A DNA stretch of 64,000 nt from Pseudoroseicyclus tamaricis (GCF_012070395.1 NZ_JAAFYS010000002.1:868001-932000), one strand, 5' to 3'; numbered from the stretch's first letter, positions 35,642-44,343 are shown. Notes: generated from the sequence alone by a model not told the origin. Made by a program: numbers and translations.

Positions 35642-36288
35642 GGGGCGGCGTCCGCGCCGAGGGCGCGGGCGAAGGCGTGGATGCGGGCGCTGTCCTTCTG
35701 GCCCGGCGCCGACTCGACACCTGAGGAGACATCCACCTGCCGCGCGCCCGTCAGCCGCACCGCCTCTGCCACGTTCTGCGCCGTCAGCCCGCCTGCGAGC
35801 ATCCATGGAACGGGCCAGCGGCGGTTGGCGATCAGCCGCCAGTCGAAGGCCACGCCGTTGCCGCCCGGCAGCGCTGCGCCCTTTGGCGCCTTGGCATCGA
35901 CGAGCAGCTGGTCCGCCACCGCAGCCTGCGCCTCCAGCAGCGCAAGGTCGGCGGCCTCCGCGACGCCGACGGCTTTCATGACCGGCAGCCCCGTCAGGCC
36001 GCGCACCTCGGCCACCCGTTCGGGCGGCTCGGCGCCGTGCAGCTGGATCATGTCGAGCGGCGCGGCATCGAGCACGGAGGCCAGCAGCTCATCCGATGGA
36101 TTGACGAAGAGGCCGACCTTCATGCGCCCCATTGGCACCTCGCCCGCCAACATCCGCGCCTCTTGGGCGGAGACGTTGCGGGGCGAGCGGGGGAAGAAGA
36201 CGAAGCCGAAATAGGCGGCGCCCGCCTCGGCCGCCGCCACCACATGCTCCGCCTCGCGAAGCCCGCATATTTTCAGCCGGATGCTCAC
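35638..36288 (-). CDS. trpF: Phosphoribosylanthranilate isomerase
   Basis: 216 residues from a GTG at 36288 ([19 protein letters not shown]); the frame remains open to an ATG at 36339, which would add a hydrophobic stretch foreign to the family. TIM-barrel hallmarks: KICGLRE (catalytic Cys), [31 protein letters not shown] and [16 protein letters not shown]. Catalyses the Amadori rearrangement in tryptophan synthesis. The stop overlaps the sulfotransferase start. Confidence 0.9.
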   Translation of the reverse strand: MSIRLKICGLREAEHVVAAAEAGAAYFGFVFFPRSPRNVSAQEARMLAGEVPMGRMKVGLFVNPSDELLASVLDAAPLDMIQLHGAEPPERVAEVRGLTGLPVMKAVGVAEAADLALLEAQAAVADQLLVDAKAPKGAALPGGNGVAFDWRLIANRRWPVPWMLAGGLTAQNVAEAVRLTGARQVDVSSGVESAPGQKDSARIHAFARALGADAAP

Positions 36289-36394
36289 GAGGGCGATGTA
36301 TGAAACCAGAACAACTTTGAAAAGGACTGCCGCTGCCATGCGGCTTCTAGAGAGGCGAGAGGGGCCCTTGAGCGGGGCCCACCGCGTTCAGCCC

Positions 36395-36736
36395 CTATTC
36401 GAGCAGCGCCAGCACCTCGTCCTTGCCTTCGTGCTTCTCGACCTTCAGGCGCCCGACCTCCTGGCGGAGCGCATCGGCCTCGCGGCCGCGGCGCCGCATC
36501 TCCGAGCGGTAGCGCGACTCGCGGATCCACTCCCACAGGAAGCCGATCAGCAGGCCCGCGGCCACGCCGAGGAAGATGACGACAAAGAGCGGCACCTCGA
36601 TATCGGGGGAGACCCCGAGCAGGTCGCTCAACGTCTCCGGCATGGCGCGCACGGTTACGAGCCCACGGTTGGCGATGCCGATCGCAATCAGGCACAGCGC
36701 AACGATACCCCAGAAGGCATAACGAATGGTTTTCAT
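36395..36736 (-). CDS. lapA: LapA-domain (DUF1049) inner-membrane protein
   Basis: 113 residues from the ATG at 36736 (MKTIRYAFWGIVALCLIAIG). Two membrane helices (residues 7-25 and about 44-66, PLFVVIFLGVAAGLLIGFLW) and a cytoplasmic coiled C-terminus (EMRRRGREADALRQEVGRLK). In E. coli LapA works with LapB in LPS assembly control; in alphaproteobacteria it is usually next to ihfB, as here (10-bp gap). No lapB is adjacent. Confidence 0.83.
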   Translation of the reverse strand: MKTIRYAFWGIVALCLIAIGIANRGLVTVRAMPETLSDLLGVSPDIEVPLFVVIFLGVAAGLLIGFLWEWIRESRYRSEMRRRGREADALRQEVGRLKVEKHEGKDEVLALLE

Positions 36737-36746
36737 GGCGCTGATC

Positions 36747-37028
36747 CTACTTGCCGTTGAGCCGGTCGCGCAACAGCTTGCCGGTCTTGAAGAAGGGGAC
36801 GTACTTCTCCTCCACCGCCACGGCTTCACCCGTCCGGGGGTTGCGGCCCGTCCGGGGGTCGCGCTTCTTGACGGAGAAGGCGCCGAAGCCGCGCAGTTCC
36901 ACCCTGTCGCCCTCCGACAGCGCCGAGGTGATCTGCTCGAAGATCGTGTTCACGATCTTCTCGACATCACGCTGGTAGAGGTGGGGATTTTCGTCAGCGA
37001 TCTTCTGGATCAGCTCTGACCGGATCAT
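36747..37028 (-). CDS. ihfB: Integration host factor beta subunit
   Basis: 93 residues, exact family length. [20 protein letters not shown] starts the dimerisation helices; the DNA-bending arm reads [20 protein letters not shown] with the intercalating Pro. The beta-subunit start MIRSELI distinguishes it from ihfA and HU. IHF sharply bends DNA at specific sites. GGAGGCGCC is the ribosome site, and a TTGAGG-N16-TATAGT promoter lies about 60 bp upstream. Confidence 0.95.
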   Translation of the reverse strand: MIRSELIQKIADENPHLYQRDVEKIVNTIFEQITSALSEGDRVELRGFGAFSVKKRDPRTGRNPRTGEAVAVEEKYVPFFKTGKLLRDRLNGK

Positions 37029-37084
37029 TGGCGGCGCCTCCGTCGGATCTGTGGCAGACGTGTTTTTGTCGTTCTACCCAACCA

Positions 37085-37112
37085 ACTATAGGGCGAAACC
37101 CGGCCACCTCAA
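37085..37112 (-). promoter_or_regulatory. Candidate promoter of ihfB
   Basis: On the minus strand TTGAGG (37112-37107), 16-bp spacer, TATAGT (37090-37085). About 57 bp upstream of the ihfB ATG. It shares the 280-bp divergent region 37029-37308 with the SRPBCC promoter. Confidence 0.5.
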
Positions 37113-37201
37113 AGGGCCGCTGGCGCCCATTGTGCCGTGATTTTGGGGAATAAATTCGCTTTGCCGTGCATTTCGCCCTGCGAAGGCCGACGCGCGGCGC
37201 C

Positions 37202-37218
37202 TGCGGCAGAATGCCGCA
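37202..37218. repeat. Perfect palindrome upstream of the SRPBCC-ArsR promoter
   Basis: TGCGGCA GAA TGCCGCA, a 7-bp perfect inverted repeat with a 3-bp spacer, about 35 bp upstream of the -35. It could be an additional regulator site; its binding protein is unknown. Confidence 0.45.
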
Positions 37219-37252
37219 GTGCAGTAAGGCGGCTGTGATTCGCCCGCGGTGC

Positions 37253-37281
37253 TTGCACGAAGTATTAGCCGACACTAATAT
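37253..37281 (+). promoter_or_regulatory. Promoter of the SRPBCC-arsR operon
   Basis: TTGCAC (37253-37258), 17-bp spacer, TAATAT (37276-37281), a good housekeeping match about 28 bp before the ATG. Confidence 0.6.
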
Positions 37282-37308
37282 AAGAGAATTCTTTTGGAGT
37301 AATATTAG
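37263..37308 (+). promoter_or_regulatory. Probable ArsR operator (three TATTAG half-sites)
   Basis: TATTAG CCGACA CTAATA (37263-37280) is a perfect 6-bp inverted repeat within the promoter spacer and over the -10. A third half-site TATTAG (37303-37308) abuts the ATG. This placement suits repression by the ArsR regulator encoded by the second gene. Confidence 0.55.
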
Positions 37309-37944
37309 ATGAGATTTGCAGATCACCTGGGCCATGTCGAGCGATCCGTCGTGAGCCTGACCCGCGAGGGACGCGAGGCGAAGGCCGTCACCCTCGCCCG
37401 CCCCTATAACACCGATGCCGCCGACCTCTGGGAGGTGCTGACAAGCCCCGAGCGCCTGCCCCGCTGGTTCGCCCCCGTGGAGGGCGAGTTCAAACTTGGC
37501 GGCCGTTTCAAGGTGCAGGGCAATGCCGGCGGCAAGATCCTCGAATGTGCCCCGCCCCGAAGGCTGGAGCTGACGTGGGAGATGGGCGAGGAGATCAGCT
37601 GGGTCTCCGTCACGCTGGAGGAGCTGGGGCCGGAGCAGACCCGGCTGACGCTCGTGCACACCGCCTTCGTCAGCCCCTTCTGGGATCAGTTCGGCCCCGG
37701 CGCCGTTGGCGTGGGCTGGGATCTCGCGCTTCTCGGCCTCGCCTTGCACCTCTCCGATCCCTCGGCAGAGAAGCCGGACGAGAGCAGCTTCCACCTGCAG
37801 CCGGACGGCCGCGCCTTCATCACCGGCTCGGCGGAGAGCTGGGGCACGGCGGACGAGGCCGGCGGCGAGAGCGCCGACAACGCCCGTCGCCGCGCCGCCG
37901 CTACGGCCGCCTTCTATACCGGCGAGCAGCCGCCGGGCGCCTGA
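37309..37944 (+). CDS. SRPBCC (AHSA1-type) ligand-binding-fold protein
   Basis: 211 residues. The SRPBCC/Aha1-C-like core reads TLARPYNTDAADLWEVLTSP, then LPRWFAPVEGEFKLGGRFKV, LTWEMGEEISWVSVTLEEL and the helix DQFGPGAVGVGWDLALLGLA, which lines a hydrophobic cavity. A C-terminal acidic extension follows. Paired by TGATG overlap with an ArsR repressor, the standard arrangement for small stress or ligand-response operons. A TTGGAG ribosome site precedes the ATG. The ligand is unknown. Confidence 0.85.
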   Translation: MRFADHLGHVERSVVSLTREGREAKAVTLARPYNTDAADLWEVLTSPERLPRWFAPVEGEFKLGGRFKVQGNAGGKILECAPPRRLELTWEMGEEISWVSVTLEELGPEQTRLTLVHTAFVSPFWDQFGPGAVGVGWDLALLGLALHLSDPSAEKPDESSFHLQPDGRAFITGSAESWGTADEAGGESADNARRRAAATAAFYTGEQPPGA

Positions 37945-38279
37945 TGGGGGCCTTCGACATCCTGGGGGATCCCGTCCGCCGCCGCATCCTCGAGCTCCTG
38001 GCGGAGGACGCGCTGACCTCCGGCCAGATCGTGGAGGTGATCCGCGCCGAGCATGGCATCACGCAGGCGGCGGTCTCGCAGCACCTGCGGGTCCTGCGGG
38101 AGGCCGGCTTTGCCACCGTCACGCCCGAGGGCACACGCCGCATCTACACCCTCGACCCGGCCCCCCTCGCCGAGGTGGACGCCTGGCTCAGCCGCTTCCG
38201 CGCCGTCTGGGAGCCGAAACTCGCCGCCATCGAGACGGAGGTGGCGCGCGGCAAGAAGGCGCGGCGGCAGACCCGCTGA
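37944..38279 (+). CDS. ArsR-family repressor
   Basis: 111 residues, start overlapping the SRPBCC stop (TGATG). Winged HTH: FDILGDPVRRRILELLAEDA, GITQAAVSQHLRVLREAGF (recognition helix), and the wing VTPEGTRRIYTLDPA. No metal-binding cysteines (no CXC), so it belongs to the branch that senses something other than metals, as usual with SRPBCC partners. Expected to bind the TATTAG palindrome in its own promoter. It ends in Lys/Arg-rich residues. Confidence 0.88.
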   Translation: MGAFDILGDPVRRRILELLAEDALTSGQIVEVIRAEHGITQAAVSQHLRVLREAGFATVTPEGTRRIYTLDPAPLAEVDAWLSRFRAVWEPKLAAIETEVARGKKARRQTR

Positions 38280-38297
38280 CGCCCCCCGACAAAGAAA

Positions 38298-38327
38298 AAG
38301 CCCCGCGCCGTCTCCGGCGCGGGGCTT
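38298..38327 (-). terminator. rpsA terminator
   Basis: Minus strand: AAGCCCCGCGCCG GAGA CGGCGCGGGGCTTTTTC, a perfect 13-bp stem followed by T5, 25 bp after the rpsA stop. It lies between the convergent arsR and rpsA genes and may also serve arsR. Confidence 0.88.
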
Positions 38328-38352
38328 CCCGTTCGGGCCGAGGCCCGAGGAT

Positions 38353-40038
38353 TTACTGGTCGTCGTTGCCGCGCAGGGCCGCGCCGAGGATGTCGCCGAG
38401 CGAGGCGCCGGAGTCGGAGGAGCCGTACTGCTCGACCGCTTCCTTCTCTTCGGCGATCTCGCGGGCCTTGATCGACAGGCCCAGCTTGCGGGTCTTGGAG
38501 TCGACCTGCGTCACGCGCACGTCGACCTTGTCACCGGGCTGGAACCGCTCGGGCCGCTGCTCGGAGCGATCACGCGACAGGTCGGAGCGGCGGATGAAGG
38601 ACTTCATGCCCTCGTACTCCACCTCGATCCCGCCATCTTCGATCTTCGTCACCTCGACGGTGACGATCGAGCCGCGCTTCACGCCGCCGATCGCCTCGGC
38701 GAACGGATCCTCGCCAAGCTCCTTGATGGAGAGCGAGATGCGCTCCTTCTCGATATCGACCTCGGAGACCTTCGCCTTGACGATGTCGCCCTTGCGATAC
38801 TCCTGGATGGCCTGCTCGCCGCGCTGATCCCAGCTGAGATCGGAGAGGTGAACCATGCCGTCGATATCGCCCGGAAGGCCGATGAAGAGGCCGAACTCGG
38901 TGATGTTCTTCACCTCGCCCTCGACTTCGGTGCCCGCCGGGTGCGTCTCGGCGAAGACTTCCCACGGGTTGCGCATCGTCTGCTTCAGGCCGAGCGAGAC
39001 ACGGCGCTTGGCGCTGTCGATCTCGAGGACCATGACATCCACTTCCTGCGAGGTGGAGACGATCTTGCCGGGGTGCACGTTCTTCTTCGTCCAGGACATT
39101 TCCGAGACGTGAACCAGGCCTTCGACACCGGGCTCCAGCTCCACGAAGGCGCCGTAATCGGTGATGTTGGTGACGCGGCCGGTGTGCACCGAGCCCAGAG
39201 CGAACTTCTGCTCGACCGTATCCCACGGGTCGGCCTGAAGCTGCTTCATGCCGAGCGAGATGCGGTGCGTCTCCTTGTTGATCTTGATGACCTGGACCTT
39301 CACGGTCTCGCCGATCGACAGGATCTCCGAGGGGTGGTTCACACGGCGCCAGGCCATGTCGGTCACGTGCAGCAGCCCGTCGACGCCGCCGAGATCAACG
39401 AACGCACCGTATTCGGTGATGTTCTTGACCACGCCGTCCACCGCCTGACCCTCGGTGAGGTTGGCGATGACTTCGGCGCGCTGTTCGGCGCGGGACTCTT
39501 CCAGGATGGCGCGGCGCGAGACAACGATGTTGCCGCGGCGACGATCCATCTTGAGGATCTGGAAGGGCTGCTTGAGGCCCATGAGCGGGCCCGCGTCGCG
39601 CACGGGGCGCACGTCGACCTGGGAGCCGGGCAGGAAGGCCACGGCGCCGCCGAGATCGACGGTGAAGCCGCCCTTGACGCGGCCGAAGATGGCGCCTTCG
39701 ACGCGCTCTTCGTCGGCATAGGCCTTCTCGAGCCGGTCCCACGCCTCTTCACGGCGCGCCATCTCGCGGGAGATGACGGCTTCGCCGCGGGCGTTCTCAA
39801 CCTGGCGGAGATACACCTCGACTTCATCGCCGACATTGATGTCGGGCGACTCGCCGGGGTTCGCGAATTCCTTGAGATCGACGCGGCCTTCCATCTTGTA
39901 GCCGACGTCGATGATGGCCTGTCCCGCTTCGACAGCGATGACCCGGCCTTTGACGACACTGCCCTCGTTGGGCGTGTCCATTTCGAGGCTTTCGTTCAGG
40001 AGGGCCTCGAACTCCTCCATGGATGTATCTTGAGCCAT
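38353..40038 (-). CDS. rpsA: Ribosomal protein S1
   Basis: 561 residues, the six-S1-domain Gram-negative form. The domains start with repeated patterns such as GSVVKGRVIAVEAGQAIIDV, AVDGVVKNITEYGAFVDLGG, GRVTNITDYGAFVELEPGVE and EVKNITEFGLFIGLPGDIDG. It is required for loading most mRNAs on the 30S subunit. In related genomes rpsA is close to ihfB; here the SRPBCC-arsR pair lies between them. A hairpin with a T tract sits in its leader. Confidence 0.97.
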   Translation of the reverse strand: MAQDTSMEEFEALLNESLEMDTPNEGSVVKGRVIAVEAGQAIIDVGYKMEGRVDLKEFANPGESPDINVGDEVEVYLRQVENARGEAVISREMARREEAWDRLEKAYADEERVEGAIFGRVKGGFTVDLGGAVAFLPGSQVDVRPVRDAGPLMGLKQPFQILKMDRRRGNIVVSRRAILEESRAEQRAEVIANLTEGQAVDGVVKNITEYGAFVDLGGVDGLLHVTDMAWRRVNHPSEILSIGETVKVQVIKINKETHRISLGMKQLQADPWDTVEQKFALGSVHTGRVTNITDYGAFVELEPGVEGLVHVSEMSWTKKNVHPGKIVSTSQEVDVMVLEIDSAKRRVSLGLKQTMRNPWEVFAETHPAGTEVEGEVKNITEFGLFIGLPGDIDGMVHLSDLSWDQRGEQAIQEYRKGDIVKAKVSEVDIEKERISLSIKELGEDPFAEAIGGVKRGSIVTVEVTKIEDGGIEVEYEGMKSFIRRSDLSRDRSEQRPERFQPGDKVDVRVTQVDSKTRKLGLSIKAREIAEEKEAVEQYGSSDSGASLGDILGAALRGNDDQ

Positions 40039-40142
40039 GTGGCTAATCAGTTTCCTTTTCGTGCGTTTTTCCGGCCACGCGGTTGTCTCCGCGGGTCTTC
40101 AGGTGAATTTGGCCAAGGCTGGCGGAGGGGCGGTGGCGTAAA

Positions 40143-40168
40143 CAAAAAGGGTCGGTGCCCCCGACCCT
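40143..40168 (-). terminator. Terminator-like hairpin in the rpsA leader (possible attenuator)
   Basis: Minus strand AGGGTCGG GGGCA CCGACCCT followed by TTTTT: an 8-bp perfect stem and U tract, about 105 nt upstream of the rpsA ATG and about 40-60 nt downstream of the candidate promoter. Confidence 0.6.
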
Positions 40169-40211
40169 GCTCACGCTCCGCCCGCGACTGTCCCGCCGCT
40201 TCGGCAGCGTC

Positions 40212-40240
40212 GATATAGGCGCAGGGCGCCGCAGGGGCAA
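40212..40240 (-). promoter_or_regulatory. Candidate rpsA promoter
   Basis: Minus strand TTGCCC (40240-40235), 17-bp spacer, TATATC (40217-40212). It is the best sigma-70-like match in the 465-bp gap 40039-40503, where no gene is seen. The remaining gap to 40450 is featureless GC-rich DNA. Confidence 0.5.
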
Positions 40241-40450
40241 GGGAAATAAGGCCGTTGCGGACGGGAGGGGGGTGGCCAACCGCTGGTCTGCGGGGCCGGT
40301 CCCCCTGCCCGGCCTGCGGGAGGGGCGCCAGCATCGGCCGGTCAGCGCCGGCGACGCTCTGCCCGCTCTCTCTGCACATACGTCCGAGACTTACTCATCG
40401 ACCCGCCCCCTGCCCCTCCCGCGTCTCACGAAGCAACGGTGACTCGCCCA

Positions 40451-40484
40451 CGCAAAGCGCCCCGCCGGATGAAGGCGGGGCGCT
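40451..40484 (-). terminator. Hairpin after the chemoreceptor gene
   Basis: AGCGCCCCGCC GGATGAA GGCGGGGCGCT, an 11-bp perfect stem, 20 bp past the chemoreceptor stop; on the minus strand followed only by TTTGCG, so a moderate terminator. Confidence 0.6.
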
Positions 40485-40503
40485 GCCTGGTCTGGGGGCC
40501 GGG

Positions 40504-42216
40504 TCAGGCGGCGGCGCGGTGGGCGCCGGGGCCGGCCTGGGCGATGCGGAACTGCCCGACCAGAGAGGCGAGCCGGTCGGCGTCGGCGTAGAGCGTATGT
40601 GCGGCGGCCGTGCTCTCTTCCACCATGGCGGCGTTCTGCTGGGTGACCTGATCCAGCGAGGTGACGCCGGTGTTGATCTCGTCCAGCGAGTTGGCCTGCT
40701 CCACCGTGCCGGCGGCGATGCCCGTCACCAGCTCGGAGATGTGGCTGACCCGCTCGACGATGGAGCCCAGCGCCTCGCCGGCCTTGCCGACCAGATGCAC
40801 GCCCTCGCCCACCTGCGCGGAGGAGCCGGAGATGAGATCCTTGATCTCCTTGGCGGCATCGGAGGTCCGCTGCGCCAGCACCCGCACCTCGGAGGCGACC
40901 ACGGCGAAGCCCTTGCCCGCCTCGCCGGCGCGCGCCGCCTCGACCCCGGCGTTGAGCGCCAGAAGGTTGGTCTGGAAGGCGATGTCGTCGATGACGCCAA
41001 TGATCTGGCTGATCTGCTCGGAGCTTTTCTCGATCTTCGTCATCGCGCCGACCGCGCTCTGCACCACCTGGCCGGACTTCTCGGCATGGGTGCGGGCGTC
41101 GGTGACGATGCTCTCCACCTCGCGGGAGCCATCGGCGGCGGAGCGGACGGAGGTCGTCAGCTCGTCGAGCGCCGCGGCCGTCTCCTCCAGCGTGGCGGCC
41201 TGGTTCTCCGTCCGCCGCGACAGATCGTCGGAGGAGGCGGAGACGGAGCCGATGCCTTCGCGGATCGAGTTGGCGGCCGAGTAGACCTGCCCGATGGCGG
41301 CGGAGAGACGCTCGACGGCGCGGTTGAAGTCGGCGCGCAGCTGCTCGTACTCGCTGCCGAGCGCGCCGTCGATCCGGTGGGTGAGGTCGCCCTCGGCCAG
41401 CGCCGTCAGGCCACGGCCGAGCCGATCCACCACCGCTGCCTGCCCGGCGCGGGCCGCCTCACGCTCGTTCTCCGCGGCGCGGGCGGCGGAAAGCCGGCCG
41501 ACCATCGCGTCGAGGGCGCGGGCGATGGCACCGATCTCGTCGGTCTTGTTCGTCAGCGGAACATGGGTGTCGTAGTCGCCTTCGGCCACGCGGTTGATCG
41601 AGGCGTTGATCGTCGTCAGCGGGCGGCCGATCATGCGGCGCGTCAGCTCGGTGCTCACCACGAGCAGGAGCAGGAACACCCCGACGACGATGGCATAGGT
41701 CTGCCGCTGCTCCCCGGCGAGCCAGGCGAGCATCGCATCGGGCTTCCATGCCACGGCGACGGCGCCTGTCACCTCGCCATCGCCCCCGAACAGGACGGGC
41801 CGCGCGATCCAGAAGCCATCGCCGTCGACGATGGGCGTGGCGGACTGCCGCGCCTCCGCGCTCATGCTGGCCAGCGTCTGCTGCAGGCCGCCGGTCATGT
41901 CACCGCGCTGCGCGAGGACGTCGCCGTTGACGTCATAGACGACGATGCCGACGAAATGCTCACCGGCGCGCTCGACATGGTAGTCGAGCTCTTCCTCGAT
42001 GGCCTCGGTATTGCCGAAGCGGACATGCCCCGAGAGAACGTGCGCTTCCGAGGCCGAGATCTCTGTCACGTTGAAGCGCATGCCGACCTTCGCGACCTCG
42101 GTCGTCGAGGCGGCGGAGAGGAAGGCCATGATGGCCACGACGATGGCCGTCGTCACCGCCGAAAGGCCGGCGGCCTTCATGAATACAGAGCCCGTGATGA
42201 AATTCAGGCCGCCCAT
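40504..42216 (-). CDS. Methyl-accepting chemotaxis protein
   Basis: 570 residues from the ATG at 42216 ([20 protein letters not shown]); a TTG 12 bp upstream is also possible. Topology: TM1 about 16-36, a periplasmic sensor of about 130 residues ([20 protein letters not shown] onward, a single-cache type by pattern), TM2 ([18 protein letters not shown]), a HAMP domain, then the signalling domain with the hairpin tip [19 protein letters not shown] and [20 protein letters not shown]. It signals to CheA/CheW. No CheB/R-tethering pentapeptide at the C-terminus. A secreted sensor-like gene lies just upstream. Confidence 0.93.
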   Translation of the reverse strand: MGGLNFITGSVFMKAAGLSAVTTAIVVAIMAFLSAASTTEVAKVGMRFNVTEISASEAHVLSGHVRFGNTEAIEEELDYHVERAGEHFVGIVVYDVNGDVLAQRGDMTGGLQQTLASMSAEARQSATPIVDGDGFWIARPVLFGGDGEVTGAVAVAWKPDAMLAWLAGEQRQTYAIVVGVFLLLLVVSTELTRRMIGRPLTTINASINRVAEGDYDTHVPLTNKTDEIGAIARALDAMVGRLSAARAAENEREAARAGQAAVVDRLGRGLTALAEGDLTHRIDGALGSEYEQLRADFNRAVERLSAAIGQVYSAANSIREGIGSVSASSDDLSRRTENQAATLEETAAALDELTTSVRSAADGSREVESIVTDARTHAEKSGQVVQSAVGAMTKIEKSSEQISQIIGVIDDIAFQTNLLALNAGVEAARAGEAGKGFAVVASEVRVLAQRTSDAAKEIKDLISGSSAQVGEGVHLVGKAGEALGSIVERVSHISELVTGIAAGTVEQANSLDEINTGVTSLDQVTQQNAAMVEESTAAAHTLYADADRLASLVGQFRIAQAGPGAHRAAA

Positions 42217-42301
42217 GTTCTGTCTCAACGTCTTGACCTTTCGCTTCTGTCCTCGGGTCGGCCGGCGACCCCCGATCTGGCCCGGCCGACGGGGAAAATG
42301 G

Positions 42302-42877
42302 TTATTCGAGCGCGGCGGCGTTCACGCCGACGGTGATGGCGCCGATGGGCGCGTCGGTCGCCGGGTCGACGACGGTGAAGGAGATCTGCATGGCGTAGAC
42401 CTGCGAGGATTCGTCGAACTCCACCTCGCTGACGTGGAAGGCGCCGGCGCCGGCGCCATAGGTCTCGGCATGCTTGGCCTCGTCGCCCTGCCAGTAGTCG
42501 GAGGTGGCCGAGCTGGCGGCGACGTTGAGGCCCTGCGCATCCATCACGAAGAGCTCCGTGATGATGCCCTGCGCCTCGCTCACCGTCTCCCGCAGGAGAT
42601 CGGAGACGGGCGTGTCCAGCACGGAGTCGACGAGCGGGCTTTCCGAGCGGCCCACCTGGGCGGCCCATTGCCGGTCGAACTCGGCGATGTCGTCGGCGCT
42701 GTAGTCGGCCGTGACGGCATTGTGGGCGAGGATCGCCTCGATCACCATCGGGTCGGTGACGATCGGCACGACCGTCCCGTCGTAGAAAGCCTGCTGCTCG
42801 GCGGTCATGTCGGCAGCGGCAGCGGAGTGAGCCGCGACCGAGACGGTGGCGGCGCTCAGGAGAATGCGCAGAATCAT
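42302..42877 (-). CDS. Secreted single-domain sensor-like protein (PDC/Cache-like)
   Basis: 191 residues. Signal peptide [20 protein letters not shown]. The mature part is helical then beta-rich with [39 protein letters not shown] and [20 protein letters not shown], which fits a PDC/Cache-type sensor. There is no membrane anchor after the signal peptide. It lies 85 bp upstream of the chemoreceptor, same strand, likely co-transcribed; it could deliver a ligand to the receptor or modulate it. Family assignment is by pattern only. Confidence 0.7.
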   Translation of the reverse strand: MILRILLSAATVSVAAHSAAAADMTAEQQAFYDGTVVPIVTDPMVIEAILAHNAVTADYSADDIAEFDRQWAAQVGRSESPLVDSVLDTPVSDLLRETVSEAQGIITELFVMDAQGLNVAASSATSDYWQGDEAKHAETYGAGAGAFHVSEVEFDESSQVYAMQISFTVVDPATDAPIGAITVGVNAAALE

Positions 42878-42993
42878 GTCTGTCCTATCCTTCGAGGGGA
42901 CGTCGCCCCGTTTGGCGATGCCCCGAATAGCGGACAGGTGCTGACAGAGAGTGAAGATCGGCGGGCGAGGACAGGACTGCCGGCCCCATCGCG

Positions 42994-43635
42994 TCAGATC
43001 CGGAAGAACCTCTGCGCCAGACGCGGCACGATTCCACGGAAGTGCAGCGGCGCGTCGGCGGCGGCGAGGCAGATGCAGACCTCCCCCGGCTCGGCAATGG
43101 GCTGGTGGCCCTCGTCGTCATCCTCCACCGCCACGTCCCCGGGGCCGAAGCGGCCGGAGGCGTCGCGGTAGGCGCCCTGCAGCACCAGAGTCAGCTCCAG
43201 CCCGCGGTGCCCGTGCTCGGGCATCGCCTGCCCCGGCGGGATGTAGAGAAGCCGCACGCTGCCGCGCGCGCTCTCCTCCAGCATGCATTGCCGGGCGCCG
43301 TTGCCGAGGCTGCGCCAGCGCGGCTCCGCCCCCTCCAGCGCCTCGACGACGGGCGCGGGATAGGGGCCGCGGCGGCGCCATGTCGGCACGGCAGCCTCCG
43401 GCTCGGGCCCGGCCAGCTCGGCGAAGAGTCGGCTGCGCAGCTCGGGGGAGACGGCAGTGGCCCCCACCTCCTCCAGCACCGCGCCGCCGGCGGCCTCGTG
43501 GGCGGTCAGCGCCGCGCGGCACTCATCGCAGAGCGAGACGTGGGCGGCGACGACCAGCTCGAAGGCATAGTCGAGACTGCCGCCCGCGTAGGCGGCGAGG
43601 ATCTCGTCCGGCAGGTGGTGGGTGATGGCGTTCAT
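42994..43635 (-). CDS. chrR: Zinc-binding anti-sigma factor ChrR
   Basis: 213 residues. The N-terminal zinc anti-sigma domain has His6/His7, His32 and the HxxxCxxC end (AAHVSLCDECRA, Cys36 and Cys39), matching R. sphaeroides ChrR (His6, His31, Cys35, Cys38). The C-terminal cupin domain keeps likely metal ligands in MPEHGHRGLELTLVLQGAY and DEGHQPIAEPG. ChrR holds sigma-E until singlet oxygen triggers its degradation. The start overlaps the rpoE stop (ATGA). Confidence 0.93.
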   Translation of the reverse strand: MNAITHHLPDEILAAYAGGSLDYAFELVVAAHVSLCDECRAALTAHEAAGGAVLEEVGATAVSPELRSRLFAELAGPEPEAAVPTWRRRGPYPAPVVEALEGAEPRWRSLGNGARQCMLEESARGSVRLLYIPPGQAMPEHGHRGLELTLVLQGAYRDASGRFGPGDVAVEDDDEGHQPIAEPGEVCICLAAADAPLHFRGIVPRLAQRFFRI

Positions 43636-44234
43636 GACCGGAGGTCTTTCAGTTCGTGGCGCAGCCGGTCCAGCCCCAGGCGGATGCGCGACTTGATGGT
43701 GCCGAGGGGCAGGCCCGTCTCGGCATGAATTTCGCTGTGGGTGAGATCGCCGAGGTAAGCGCGCTCGATCACGGCCCGCTGCTCGGGCGTCAGCGCGAGG
43801 AGGGCGCGGCCCAAAGCCTCGGCCTCCTGCTCCAGCCCGAGGATGTCCCCGGCGCCGGCATCGCCGGAGGCGGGCTCGGGCGCATTGTCCAGCGCCTCGG
43901 GCTCGGGCCGCCGGCTGCGGCGGGCGATGTCGATCTGCCGGTTGCGGGCGATGCGGAAAATCCAGGCGGAAACGGGCGCGCGGGCGGGATCGTACTGCGC
44001 CGCCTTGCGCCAGATGGTGAGCATCACGTCCTGCACGATGTCCTCCGCCAGCGCCGGCGTGGCACCGCCGCGGATGGCCATGGCCTTCAGGCGCGGCGCG
44101 TAGTGATCGAAGAGGGCCCCGAATGCCGCCCGGTCGCGCCCGTCGCGCACGGCGAGCATCTGCTTGGTCTGCTCGCAGAGGGCGCGCGGCTGCGCCTCTC
44201 CTGCCCGCTCGTCCTGGCCCGCGTCGCTGCCCAT
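43632..44234 (-). CDS. rpoE: Singlet-oxygen-response sigma factor RpoE (ECF11)
   Basis: 200 residues from the ATG at 44234 (MGSDAGQDERAGEAQPR) with TGAGG upstream. An ATG at 44309 was rejected: the sigma-E promoter TGATCC-N18-TAAACC puts the transcript start about at 44307, after that codon. Region 2: AFGALFDHYAPRLKAMAIRG, QDVMLTIWRKAAQYDP. Region 4: LTPEQRAVIERAYLGDLTHS, GLPLGTIKSRIRLGLDRLRH. It activates photo-oxidative stress genes and its own operon; held by ChrR. Confidence 0.92.
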   Translation of the reverse strand: MGSDAGQDERAGEAQPRALCEQTKQMLAVRDGRDRAAFGALFDHYAPRLKAMAIRGGATPALAEDIVQDVMLTIWRKAAQYDPARAPVSAWIFRIARNRQIDIARRSRRPEPEALDNAPEPASGDAGAGDILGLEQEAEALGRALLALTPEQRAVIERAYLGDLTHSEIHAETGLPLGTIKSRIRLGLDRLRHELKDLRS

Positions 44235-44313
44235 GGTCGTCGTCACCTCACCCGCCGCCCGGGTGGGAGGCGGGGGCAGTGTCGCAGCAGGGGACGCGTC
44301 ATTCAACATGGCC

Positions 44314-44343
44314 GGTTTACGATGCCCCGGCGTGGGTGGATCA
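44314..44343 (-). promoter_or_regulatory. Sigma-E autoregulatory promoter of rpoE-chrR
   Basis: Minus strand TGATCC (44343-44338), 18-bp spacer, TAAACC (44319-44314). Matches the known rhodobacterial sigma-E pattern TGATCC-N18-TAAGA except at the last positions. Confidence 0.7.

Noticed and set aside
44235-44309. Longer rpoE reading from the ATG at 44309
   Set aside because: The sigma-E promoter places the transcript start at about 44307, so this ATG would not be in the message; the extra residues are Pro/Thr-rich and not family-like.
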